Positions 43,068 through 51,134 of a DNA stretch of 64,000 nt are shown here, one piece after another. Below the pieces are notes generated by a model that saw only the letters and a program-made list of their open reading frames with translations, searched no databases and had not been told where the DNA came from. Each line of letters opens with the position of its first letter. Within the stretch, counting starts at the first letter, position 1. The stretch comes from Solidesulfovibrio alcoholivorans DSM 5433. GTDB taxonomy: Bacteria > Desulfobacterota > Desulfovibrionia > Desulfovibrionales > Desulfovibrionaceae. The stretch lies in assembly GCF_000702665.1 (NCBI RefSeq), contig NZ_JNJA01000008.1, forward strand, positions 124,001 through 188,000. The letters are read 5' to 3'. Made by a program: the position numbers and the translations under genes.

Positions 43068-43088
43068 GGCATCCCGCCCCGGCGGGGC

Positions 43089-44507
43089 TCACGCCCGCGT
43101 CGGAATGCCGTGGATGCGCAGGTAGCGGTAGAGGCTTTGCTTGCCCAGTTCCGACAGCTCGCAGGCCTTGTGGATGTCGCCGCCGGTCTGCTGCATGAGG
43201 GCCTTGAAATAGCGGAATTCGGTGTCCTTCTTGTAGGCGTCGAAGGGGGTGAGGGGCATTTCCGCGGCGGCGGTGGCCTGCTCCGCGCCCTGCGCCGGCT
43301 CGACGTCCTGGCTGTGGCCGTTTTCCTGGCGCTTGCCGCTCATGATGCGGATGCGCACTTCGGGCGGCAGGTGCTTGGGATACAGCGTCGGCTCGAACTG
43401 GGCGCGCACGATGATGTTTTCCATGAGGTTGACCAGTTCGCGCACGTTGCCCGGCCAGTCGTACTCCTGCAGGCTGTCCAGGAACTCCGGGGAGAAGCCC
43501 TTGAGCGGCACCTTGTACTTCTTGCAGTAGGCGTTCATGTAGTGGATGGCCAGCTCGCGGATGTCCTCGCCGCGTTCGCGCAGCGGCGGGATGTGGATGT
43601 GCATGGTGCGCAGGCGGAAAAGCAGGTCGTTGCGGAAATCGCCGACCGCGACCAGGGCTTCGAGGTCCTTGTTGGTGGCGGCAACGAGCCTAAAATCGCT
43701 CGTTTCTTCCTCCTTGGCCCCGACCGGGCGGAAGCGGCGTTCCTGGAGCACGCGCAGGAAGGCCTTTTGCTGGGAAAAGGGCAGCTCGCCCACTTCGTCG
43801 AGAAAGAGGGTGCCCTTATCCGCCTGCTTGATGAGCCCTTCCTGTTTCTTCTCCGCGCCCGTGAACGCCCCCTTGGCGTGGCCGAAGAGCACCGATTCGA
43901 TGAGCGTTTCCGTGAGGCTCGAGCAGTCCACCACGACGAAGGGGCCTTCGGCCCGGTCGCTGTTGTCGTGGATGGCGCGGGCGAAGAGTTCCTTGCCCGT
44001 GCCGGTCTCGCCGGTGATGAGCGTGTTGGCGTCGGCGTTGGCGGCCTGCGCCACGAGGTCGAGGCAGCTGGCCACGCGCTGGCTGTTGCCGATGATGCCT
44101 TCGCGCTTTAAGGCGACCGCCGGCGGACGGTTGGCGAACTTTTCCTTGCGGTATTGCAGGGCGCGAATGAGCGGCAGGGTCATGGTCTCGGCCGTGGCCG
44201 GCTTTTCGATGTAGTCCCAGGCGCCGTTTTTGATGGCCAGTTCCGCGCCGTTAGGGTAGCTCGCTCCCGTGAAGATGATGACTTCCGGGGCCTTGTCGCG
44301 CTCGATGATCTTGGGGATGGAGAGGAGGCCGTTGCCGTCGGGCAGGTCCACGTCGAGGTAGACGACGTCGTAGACGTCGTTGTCAAGGGCCTCGAGCCCC
44401 TTGGTCAGGCTCGGGCGCGTCTCGACCTCGTGCCCCATGCCTTCGATGACCAGCCTGCACACCTCGCGGATGTGGGTGTCGTCGTCGATCACCAGAATCT
44501 TCGCCAT
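43089..44507 (-). CDS. Sigma-54-dependent response regulator
   Basis: 472 residues, NtrC family. Receiver with phosphoacceptor Asp52 (VVYLDVDLPDG), AAA+ domain with GETGTGKE (166-173), the sigma-54 contact loop GAFTGA (213-218), Walker B GTLFLDEVGEL, and a Fis-type helix-turn-helix (GGDIHKACELSELGKQSLYR) near the end. It should activate sigma-54 promoters on phosphorylation. No histidine kinase is adjacent, so its partner and targets are unknown. GGGAGG precedes the start. Confidence 0.94.
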   Translation of the reverse strand: MAKILVIDDDTHIREVCRLVIEGMGHEVETRPSLTKGLEALDNDVYDVVYLDVDLPDGNGLLSIPKIIERDKAPEVIIFTGASYPNGAELAIKNGAWDYIEKPATAETMTLPLIRALQYRKEKFANRPPAVALKREGIIGNSQRVASCLDLVAQAANADANTLITGETGTGKELFARAIHDNSDRAEGPFVVVDCSSLTETLIESVLFGHAKGAFTGAEKKQEGLIKQADKGTLFLDEVGELPFSQQKAFLRVLQERRFRPVGAKEEETSDFRLVAATNKDLEALVAVGDFRNDLLFRLRTMHIHIPPLRERGEDIRELAIHYMNAYCKKYKVPLKGFSPEFLDSLQEYDWPGNVRELVNLMENIIVRAQFEPTLYPKHLPPEVRIRIMSGKRQENGHSQDVEPAQGAEQATAAAEMPLTPFDAYKKDTEFRYFKALMQQTGGDIHKACELSELGKQSLYRYLRIHGIPTRA

Positions 44508-44636
44508 CTCGCCTCCCTTGTGTCCCCCGACACACGGGAATGTGTAAGGGGAAGCGCCGTTTTTGTCGAGACGCGGCGGCCACGGCGTTTGACGCCCGCC
44601 GGGGGGATTCGTAAAGTCGCGCCAAGGAGGGCGGAT

Positions 44637-45074
44637 ATGCCCGAGGAAACGACCGCGCCGCGCAAGCGCCCCATCCTGGTATGGATTATCTTCCTGTTCT
44701 ACCTCGTCAGCTCCGTGCAGGTGATCGTGGGCCTTTTTTTCGTCACGGCCGGCGGCGTGGAGATGGCCCCGGAGCAGCAGGCGTATCTGGCCAAGTTCAC
44801 GGTCATGGACCGGGTGATCGGTTACATCAACGCGGGCCTCACGCTCGTGGGGGTGACGCTGCTTTTTTCGCTGCGCAAACAAGCGGTGAGCGTGTTGGCC
44901 GCGGCGTTCGCCTGCAACCTCTTTTCCACGGCCGTAGTCTGGGTGAGGACCGACCCGGCCTCGGTGATCTCCCCGACGGGGCTGACCGCCCAGGCCGTGG
45001 GCATCGCCATCTTCGGCGCGGTGGTCTATTACGCCTGGCGGCTGGGCAAGCGGGGCATGCTGCCCAGGCGTTGA
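44637..45074 (+). CDS. Small integral membrane protein
   Basis: 145 residues with about four hydrophobic helices (for instance ILVWIIFLFYLVSSVQVIVG and TAQAVGIAIFGAVVYYAW), a basic N-terminus and a basic tail. Family not recognised. AAGGAGG precedes the ATG. Divergent from the sigma-54 regulator with about 130 bases between them, so it might be a target of that regulator; that is only positional inference. Confidence 0.75.
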   Translation: MPEETTAPRKRPILVWIIFLFYLVSSVQVIVGLFFVTAGGVEMAPEQQAYLAKFTVMDRVIGYINAGLTLVGVTLLFSLRKQAVSVLAAAFACNLFSTAVVWVRTDPASVISPTGLTAQAVGIAIFGAVVYYAWRLGKRGMLPRR

Positions 45075-45128
45075 GCGCCATTTGGTTGGCTCGGAAAGCT
45101 CCTGGCGGAAGGCGTGTAAGGACACTGC

Positions 45129-45842
45129 ATGAAAGAGAAGCCTGGAACATTTAGTGCGGCAAGACATTTTGATGAAAGCCTTGCCGCAAAATACGACCGC
45201 AGGATTCGATTGTTTTGTCCAAGCTATGACGCCTTGCACCAAATGATCATTCCCTGGTTGCAGGACTTGCCGGCCAAGGCTGACGTGCTTTCTGCCGGAG
45301 CCGGGACAGGGGCTGAAATCATCACGCTCGGCGCGAGCTTTCCCTTTTGGCGTTTTGTCGCCGTGGATGTTTCGTCTGATATGATCCGGGCATGCCAAGC
45401 GAGGGCAACGGACGCCGGCATGGCGGAGCGGGTCGCCTATTTCAATGGCCGCTTGCAGGATTATAAACCGGCGGCGGCTTTTGATGCGGCTTCATCCATC
45501 TTCGTTTCCCACTTTCTGAAGGAGAGAGATGTCAAGCGTGCCTATTTCAAATCCATATCGGAGAACCTGAAAGTTGGTGGGGTGCTTGTTCTCGCCGATC
45601 TCTTCGGCGACAAGGCTTCTCCGGAATTCATGGCGTTACTGGATGCGTGGTTACGATCCTATGCATTGCATGGGGTATCCGATGAAGAGTTGATTCGGGA
45701 CCGCATGCATATCGAGAGGGATGTGGATTTCGTTCCGGAAAGCGAGTTGACGGCTCTCTTGTGCGACGCGGGGTTCTCAACTCCGTTACGGTTTTATCAA
45801 ACGTATTTGTTCGGCGGCTGGATTGCCAGGCGTGTCGTTTGA
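45129..45842 (+). CDS. Class I SAM-dependent methyltransferase
   Basis: 237 residues. The SAM-binding loop is LSAGAGTGAEIITLG, followed by the acidic residue in VAVDVSSDMI; ARLQDY-like and LKVGGVLVLADLFGD mark later strands. It resembles small-molecule methyltransferases of the tRNA-cmo5U (CmoA-like) group but the substrate cannot be told. Codon use and base composition are visibly less GC-rich than the neighbours, suggesting later arrival. It converges on bioC. Confidence 0.82.
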   Translation: MKEKPGTFSAARHFDESLAAKYDRRIRLFCPSYDALHQMIIPWLQDLPAKADVLSAGAGTGAEIITLGASFPFWRFVAVDVSSDMIRACQARATDAGMAERVAYFNGRLQDYKPAAAFDAASSIFVSHFLKERDVKRAYFKSISENLKVGGVLVLADLFGDKASPEFMALLDAWLRSYALHGVSDEELIRDRMHIERDVDFVPESELTALLCDAGFSTPLRFYQTYLFGGWIARRVV

Positions 45843-45876
45843 ACTTGATATGTTGTCTTGCCGTAGAAAGGCGTCG

Positions 45877-46713
45877 TCATTTATTCCCCTTGGGCAGGCA
45901 AAGGGCTGCTTGTGGCGATTGTGGCTCCTGCCGCGCTTGCCGGGGCATCTCGGAGCGCTTCGATCCGTCCGACGATAGTAATGCCACGGCGTACGTCGTT
46001 TCGATCATGCCGTTCCCGGCGCGAAAACGCTCTTCATAATACCGTACGAAGTTCCGGTACCGCGCGGGGCTGGCCACTTTCTTGCCGGGCGTGTGCGTGA
46101 CTCCCGCGCCTTGCAGGCTGCGCAGCATCGCGCCGACGCTCTCGTGCGCGACGATGTGCGTCTCCTCGCTGACCGTCGCCGCAACGCCCGGCAGATTCGC
46201 GAACAGTTCCCGGTAAAACGCCGCCGGCCGCATGGGGTAGACCGAGCCGAAGCCCGTGGCCTGCGACGCTGCGGCAAGCTCCCACAGCGTTCCTTCCACA
46301 TACAGCGCGATGGCGAAGCCGCCGCCCGGGCGCAACAGCCGCAGGTTCGCCGCGATGGACGCGGCCGGATCGGCGTACCAGTGCATGGCCGAGGCCGAGC
46401 AGAGAAAGTCGAACGTGGCCGGGTGAAACGGCGGCCGTTCGCCGTCGGCCGCGACCTTGCGCGCGCCGGGCATGGCCGCGTGCGCGAGCATCCCGGGCGC
46501 GAGGTCGAGCGCCACATAGACGCCGCCCTGGCAACGCGGCGCGATTTCGCGCGTGAGCAGGCCGCTGCCGGCCCCGATCTCCAGCACGTTGCCGTGGATT
46601 TCGGACGGACACAGCGCGGCCAGCCGCGCGGCGACACGTTTTTGCACCTGGGCCGCGTGTTCGTACGTGGCCCCGGCCCGGTCGAAACGCCGGCGGATGG
46701 ATGCCTGATTCAA
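45877..46713 (-). CDS. bioC: Malonyl-ACP O-methyltransferase
   Basis: 278 residues. BioC methylates malonyl-ACP to open pimelate synthesis. IRRRFDRAGATYEHAAQVQ at the start is the BioC N-terminal motif, LEIGAGSGLLTREI binds SAM, and SASAMHWYADP is the BioC post-IV block. The last 30 residues are a low-complexity tail. Translation appears to start at TTG 46713 inside the TGA of the upstream gene (TTGA), so the two are coupled. Order on the minus strand is bioF, esterase, bioC. Confidence 0.9.
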   Translation of the reverse strand: MNQASIRRRFDRAGATYEHAAQVQKRVAARLAALCPSEIHGNVLEIGAGSGLLTREIAPRCQGGVYVALDLAPGMLAHAAMPGARKVAADGERPPFHPATFDFLCSASAMHWYADPAASIAANLRLLRPGGGFAIALYVEGTLWELAAASQATGFGSVYPMRPAAFYRELFANLPGVAATVSEETHIVAHESVGAMLRSLQGAGVTHTPGKKVASPARYRNFVRYYEERFRAGNGMIETTYAVALLSSDGSKRSEMPRQARQEPQSPQAALCLPKGNK

Positions 46714-47318
46714 ATGACGTGCTCCGCAAGAAGGTCGGGAGAAGGCCAATGCCCGCCGTCGTGGACGCGAAGCGTCGCTCCAGGCAAGAGCGCGAGCGCC
46801 CTGTCCAGGGCCGCGCGGCGCACGATGCGGTCGCGCGTTCCCCAGACCACCGTGACATTGGCCGCCGGCACAGGGGTTTCGGCGACGGCGGAGGCGCGCA
46901 GGTAGTCGAGCCCGGCGGCAAGGGGCGCGGCCCAGGCCGGATTCCAGGTAGGCGCGCCGGGTTCGCCAGGCGCGCCGCAGTTTTTCCAGAACGCGCGCAC
47001 CGTGGCCTCGGGGGCTTCGTCCATGGCGGCGCGCATGGATTGGATGATCCGGTCGGGAAAGCTGTCGCCGAAGCGGGCGAAGGGCGCAAAGAGCACCACC
47101 TTGCCGGCGTGCGGGAAAAGCGTGGCGGCGTGGCGAAGCAGCATGTGCGCGCCCGTGGACCAGCCGGCGAGCACCCGCGCCGGGCTTGCCGCCACGCGCG
47201 CGATGACGGCCGCCTCGTCGCCGTCCACAAACGGGGCGACATAATCCAGGCGCGCCGAAAGCCCGGGAAAGAGCGTTTCGGGACCGGCCCAGCCGGAAAC
47301 GAACACCGCGTCGGTCAT
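46710..47318 (-). CDS. Alpha/beta hydrolase, probable pimeloyl-ACP methyl ester esterase
   Basis: 202 residues, short for a BioH (about 256) and nearer the BioG size. The nucleophile elbow is GWSTG (Ser54), with Asp163 (WGTRDRIV) and His190 (HDGGHWPSP) completing the triad. Between bioF and bioC it almost certainly removes the methyl group from pimeloyl-ACP; whether it is BioG, BioH or another replacement needs alignment. Its start overlaps the bioF stop (ATGA). Confidence 0.8.
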   Translation of the reverse strand: MTDAVFVSGWAGPETLFPGLSARLDYVAPFVDGDEAAVIARVAASPARVLAGWSTGAHMLLRHAATLFPHAGKVVLFAPFARFGDSFPDRIIQSMRAAMDEAPEATVRAFWKNCGAPGEPGAPTWNPAWAAPLAAGLDYLRASAVAETPVPAANVTVVWGTRDRIVRRAALDRALALLPGATLRVHDGGHWPSPDLLAEHVI

Positions 47319-48493
47319 GGGAAAAAGGAAACCCGGAGCCTGGAAAAGCCGAGGCGGATGCGCTTGATGTCTTCGTTCGTGAGGTCGGCGCGCAGCGACA
47401 GCCGCAGCCGCGCCGTGCCCTCGGGCACGGTCGGCGGCCGCACGGCGGCGACGAGCAGGCCCTCGGCCATGAGCAGCGCCTGGGCATGCAGCGCCACCCG
47501 GTTACGGCCGCAGGCCACGGGTATGATTTGCGTGGTCGAGCCCATGGTGTCGAAGCCGAGGCCGTTTAGGTGGTCCCGGATCTCCTTGGACAGGCGCATG
47601 AGCCGCGCGCCTTCGCTGGGGTTGGCCTTGACGTGGCGCAGCGCGGCCAGCGACGCGCCAAGCACCGCCGGCGGCAGGGCCGTGGAAAAGATGAACGACC
47701 GGCCCCGGTTGCGCAACAGTTCGATGGTCTCCACCCGGCCGGCGATGAAGCCGCCCTGGGACCCCAGGGCCTTGCTGAGCGTGCCCACATGCACGTCCAC
47801 GTCCTCGTAAAGACCGAGCGCGGCGCTAAGGCCCCGTCCCCGGCCGAGGACGCCCGTGGCGTGCGCCTCGTCCACGACCACCAGCGCCCCGTGGGCTTTG
47901 CCAAGCTCGACGATCCGCGCTAAGGGAGCCACGTCGCCGTCCATGCTGAAGACCGTGTCCGTGACGATGATCTTCTTCTCGGCCTGCGCCTCACGCTCGA
48001 GCAGCCGCTCCAGATGCTCCATGTCCAGATGCCGGTAGCGCACGAGCCGGGCTCCGGAGAGCCGGATGCCGTCGATGATGCTGGCATGGTTGAGGCGGTC
48101 GGAAAAGACCATGGTGTGCCGGTCGGCCAGGGAGGAAAAAACGGCGAGGTTGGCGGCGTAGCCGCTGCCCGTGACGAGCGCGGCCTCCTGGTATTTGAAC
48201 GACGCCAACTCCGCCTCGAGCGTTTCGGCCAGGGCGAAGTTGCCGGTGATCAGCCGCGAGGAGCTCGAGGAGCAGCCGTAGCGCTCCAGGGCCTTGGCCG
48301 CGCCGAGGACGAGGTCCGTGTGCTCGGCCAGCCCCAGGTAGTTGTTGGAGGCGAGGTTCAGGACCCGCGTTCCCGAATAGAGCAATTCCCGGGCCGCGCC
48401 CTCGTCAATGGGCGGTATGGTCCGGAAGCTGTCCGAGTTGCGAAGCCTGGCCGCCTCGGGCACGATGTATCTGCCGAAAAAGGATGTACTCAT
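47315..48493 (-). CDS. bioF: 8-amino-7-oxononanoate synthase
   Basis: 392 residues, PLP-dependent alpha-oxoamine synthase joining pimeloyl-ACP and alanine. NLASNNYLGLAEH, GSGYAANLAV, DRLNHASIIDGIRLS, VVVDEAHATGVLG and the PLP-lysine motif GTLSKALGSQGGF are visible. CoA/ACP-type RPPTVPEGTARLRLSLRA closes the fold. Start ATG at 48493 gives family length; 48520 is possible. It is head-to-head with bioA, with start codons overlapping or nearly so. Confidence 0.95.
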   Translation of the reverse strand: MSTSFFGRYIVPEAARLRNSDSFRTIPPIDEGAARELLYSGTRVLNLASNNYLGLAEHTDLVLGAAKALERYGCSSSSSRLITGNFALAETLEAELASFKYQEAALVTGSGYAANLAVFSSLADRHTMVFSDRLNHASIIDGIRLSGARLVRYRHLDMEHLERLLEREAQAEKKIIVTDTVFSMDGDVAPLARIVELGKAHGALVVVDEAHATGVLGRGRGLSAALGLYEDVDVHVGTLSKALGSQGGFIAGRVETIELLRNRGRSFIFSTALPPAVLGASLAALRHVKANPSEGARLMRLSKEIRDHLNGLGFDTMGSTTQIIPVACGRNRVALHAQALLMAEGLLVAAVRPPTVPEGTARLRLSLRADLTNEDIKRIRLGFSRLRVSFFP

Positions 48494-48518
48494 GGCTAAC
48501 GGTTCCGGGAGAGAATCC

Positions 48519-49835
48519 ATGCGGATCTGGCATCCCTGCACCCAGATGAAGGATCACGAGTCGTATCCTCCCGTCTTTATGGACCGCGGTCAAGGGATTT
48601 ACCTCTTCGACCGCGAGGGCAACGCCTACATCGACGCCATATCCTCCTGGTGGGTCAACCTTTTCGGCCACGCCAATCCCCGAATCGTCGCGGCCGTGAC
48701 CGAACAGCTTTCGCGGCTGGAACACGTGATATTCGCCGGGGTGACCCACGCCCCGGCCGAGGAATTGGCCGATCGTCTCTTGAAGATCGCCATGCCGGGG
48801 CTCTCTCGCATCTTTCTTGCGGACAACGGTTCCTGTGCCGTGGAGGCCGCGCTCAAGATGAGCCACGCCTCTTTCCGCAACCTCGGCCATCCCGAAAAAT
48901 GTCGCTTCCTGTTCCTTTCCAACGGCTACCACGGCGAAACGGCCGGCGCGCTCGGCGTGTGCGGCGACAGGCTCTACGCCGCGCCCTTCAAACCGCTTTT
49001 CATCGAGCAGATCGAGGTGCCCGGCCCGGACTGCCTGTTTTGTCCCCACGGCAAAGCACGCGAAACCTGCGACACCGAGTGCTTCGCCCCCATGGATGCG
49101 GCCATCGCGGCGCACAAGGACGCACTCGCCGGGGTCATCGTCGAGCCGCTCGTGCAGTGCGCCGGCAACATGCGCATGTACCCGCCGGCGTATCTGGCCA
49201 AACTGCGCAGGGCGACGACCGCCGCGGGCGTCCATTTCATCGCCGACGAGATCGCCGTGGGATTCGGGCGCACGGGCACGATGTTCGCCTGCGAACAGGC
49301 CGGGGCCACGCCGGATTTCATGTGCCTGTCGAAGGGCATCACCGGCGGCACGCTGCCCCTTTCCTGCGTGCTGACGACCGACGCGGTGTTTGACGCATTT
49401 TACCACGACTACGTGGATGACAAGGCATTCCTCCATTCCCACAGCTATACCGGCAATCCGCTCGCCTGCGCCGCGGCCTGCGCCACGCTGCGGATCTTCG
49501 AGGACGACGACGTCATAAACGCCAACAAGGCCAAGATCGCGCATTTGCAGCGGGCCGTGCGCGAGCGCTTCGCCGGCTACCGGCACGTCATGGATATCCG
49601 CAGCACGGGCTGGATCACGGCGGTGGAACTCTATGCCGATCCCGGGCGCAAGGAGCCCTTCGACTGGCGCAAGCGCATTGGGTTCCAGATATACCAGGAA
49701 GCGATCAAGCGCGGGGCGTGGCTGCGCAACCTCGGCGACATCGTCTATTTCATGCCGCCGTACGTGATTACGGAAGCGGAAATCGACAAACTGGCCGACA
49801 TCGCCCTCGATGCGGTCAAGGCGGTGCTCAAATGA
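48519..49835 (+). CDS. bioA: Adenosylmethionine-8-amino-7-oxononanoate aminotransferase
   Basis: 438 residues, class III PLP aminotransferase converting KAPA to DAPA. IWHPCTQMKDHE and SSWWVNLFGHANPRI are the BioA N-terminal marks; FIADEIAVGFGRTG and the PLP-lysine LSKGITGGTLPLS follow. ATG 48519 has GGGAG seven bases before it; ATG 48492, with AAGGA upstream, is equally possible and would overlap the bioF start codon in the palindrome CATG. bioD overlaps its stop. Confidence 0.94.
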   Translation: MRIWHPCTQMKDHESYPPVFMDRGQGIYLFDREGNAYIDAISSWWVNLFGHANPRIVAAVTEQLSRLEHVIFAGVTHAPAEELADRLLKIAMPGLSRIFLADNGSCAVEAALKMSHASFRNLGHPEKCRFLFLSNGYHGETAGALGVCGDRLYAAPFKPLFIEQIEVPGPDCLFCPHGKARETCDTECFAPMDAAIAAHKDALAGVIVEPLVQCAGNMRMYPPAYLAKLRRATTAAGVHFIADEIAVGFGRTGTMFACEQAGATPDFMCLSKGITGGTLPLSCVLTTDAVFDAFYHDYVDDKAFLHSHSYTGNPLACAAACATLRIFEDDDVINANKAKIAHLQRAVRERFAGYRHVMDIRSTGWITAVELYADPGRKEPFDWRKRIGFQIYQEAIKRGAWLRNLGDIVYFMPPYVITEAEIDKLADIALDAVKAVLK

Positions 49836-50428
49836 AGCGCTATTTCATTACCGGCACGGGCACGGGCATCGGCAAGTCGCATTTTTCGGCGCTGTTCGCC
49901 CGTCGGCTCAAGGAAGAGGGGCTCTCCGTGCGCTACATCAAGCCCGTGGCCACGGGCTATCCCGAGGACGACGACGCGGCGTTCGTGGCGCGCGAGGCCG
50001 GCCTTGCCCCGGAGGATGCGGTGACGCTGTATACGGCGAGCGAGCCGGCCTCGCCGTGCTTCGTCTTTGATCCGTTTCCTTTCGAGGAGTGCGTCGCGCG
50101 CATGGAGGCGCTTTGCGCGGACCGCGACGCGGTGTTGATCGAAAGCGCCGGGGGCCTCGCCGTGCCCCTTGGCGTGCGGCGCTACAACTACCATTTCGCC
50201 CTGGCGCTTGGCTGCGACGTGATTCTGGTCGTGCCGAACAGGCTCGGCTGCCTTTCCGACGCCATCGTCTACGGCCATTTCGCCCAGCGCCACAGGATGG
50301 TCCTGGACGCCATCGCCCTCAATGACTTCTTCGCCGAAAGCCCGCGCCACGCCGACCGCAACGCGGCGGAACTGGAGCGGCAGTTTCCTGGGAAGACATT
50401 TTATCGTTATTCCAGTTTGGGGGATTAG
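49832..50428 (+). CDS. bioD: Dethiobiotin synthetase
   Basis: 198 residues. The P-loop GTGTGIGKS (8-16) replaces the more common GTDTxVGKT. YIKPVATGYP carries the CO2/ATP lysine; IESAGGLAVPLG is the third family motif. BioD closes the ureido ring of dethiobiotin with CO2 and ATP. It is coupled to bioA (ATGA). bioB is not in the window. The stop overlaps the convergent small gene by four bases. Confidence 0.93.
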   Translation: MKRYFITGTGTGIGKSHFSALFARRLKEEGLSVRYIKPVATGYPEDDDAAFVAREAGLAPEDAVTLYTASEPASPCFVFDPFPFEECVARMEALCADRDAVLIESAGGLAVPLGVRRYNYHFALALGCDVILVVPNRLGCLSDAIVYGHFAQRHRMVLDAIALNDFFAESPRHADRNAAELERQFPGKTFYRYSSLGD

Positions 50429-50781
50429 TGATTTTTCTTTTTTGCTTTTTTAGCCCTTGAATGAATGATTATAGTATATTCTTTTTTGCATGCATTAATT
50501 GCTTGTATTATTTGCTTGTAAAAGGATGGATCTTTTTTAAGCTTCTCTTTTTCAAGATCAATATATTCATTGAATAGTTTTGTGGAATTTTCGCAATTAC
50601 CATTTTCAAAAGATTGTTTTGCTGCACGATATATTTCATCTGATTCTGTGGCCTGGGAAGTGAACGGCAACAGTAAAACAATAAGCACAATACCTAGAGT
50701 GAATCTTAAAAATCTATTTGGGAGGATTGCTCGGAAGGTTGATTTTGTTTTGCGTACCGTCGTTATGTATTGTGATGTCAT
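50425..50781 (-). CDS. Small exported protein in AT-rich islet
   Basis: 118 residues, unknown. A long N-region leads to a signal-like helix (FTLGIVLIVLLLPFTSQA) with likely cleavage before TESDE; the rest is helical and charged (YRAAKQSFENGNCENSTKLF, resembling one TPR-like hairpin) and ends in a Lys-rich tail. Codons are A/T-ending, unlike the neighbours. The annotated start at 50781 makes it overlap the upstream gene by 68 bases; a shorter form is possible but no other Met precedes the signal helix. Confidence 0.6.
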   Translation of the reverse strand: MTSQYITTVRKTKSTFRAILPNRFLRFTLGIVLIVLLLPFTSQATESDEIYRAAKQSFENGNCENSTKLFNEYIDLEKEKLKKDPSFYKQIIQAINACKKEYTIIIHSRAKKAKKKNH

Positions 50782-51079
50782 AGGTCAAATCAATTCCTTT
50801 ATAGAGTGTTACAGCGATAATGATGGCGGCCACTAAGCAAAAGAAGGACCCAGGAGCCCCTCTTCGTAGGGCAAACTCAGCTTTCTCATATCGCACGACG
50901 ATATCTCCGGCGTTGTTATTGCTATCTTCTTTGGTTGTTAGTAATGGCTTTGAATCATTGGTGAATAATTTGTAGCCCATATAGCCAAACGCTAGGCCGA
51001 CAGCAAGGCTGGCAAGGGCGTACCATAACGCTATGTAATGTATGGTATGGTCTTGCGGAATATTTAATTCCATAAACAA
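50714..51079 (-). CDS. Small two-helix membrane protein in AT-rich islet
   Basis: 121 residues, unknown. Two hydrophobic segments (IALWYALASLAVGLAFGYMG near 17-36 and FFCLVAAIIIAVTLYKGI near 80-97) flank a polar loop; the end is Asn/Thr-rich. AT-rich codon use matches the neighbouring small gene and contrasts with everything around. Together they look like a small transferred cassette. Confidence 0.55.
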   Translation of the reverse strand: MFMELNIPQDHTIHYIALWYALASLAVGLAFGYMGYKLFTNDSKPLLTTKEDSNNNAGDIVVRYEKAEFALRRGAPGSFFCLVAAIIIAVTLYKGIDLTYDITIHNDGTQNKINLPSNPPK

Positions 51080-51134
51080 ATATTATTTGACCAAGGAAGC
51101 GTTGTTAACAATAGACGATACGACTTCAATCATT

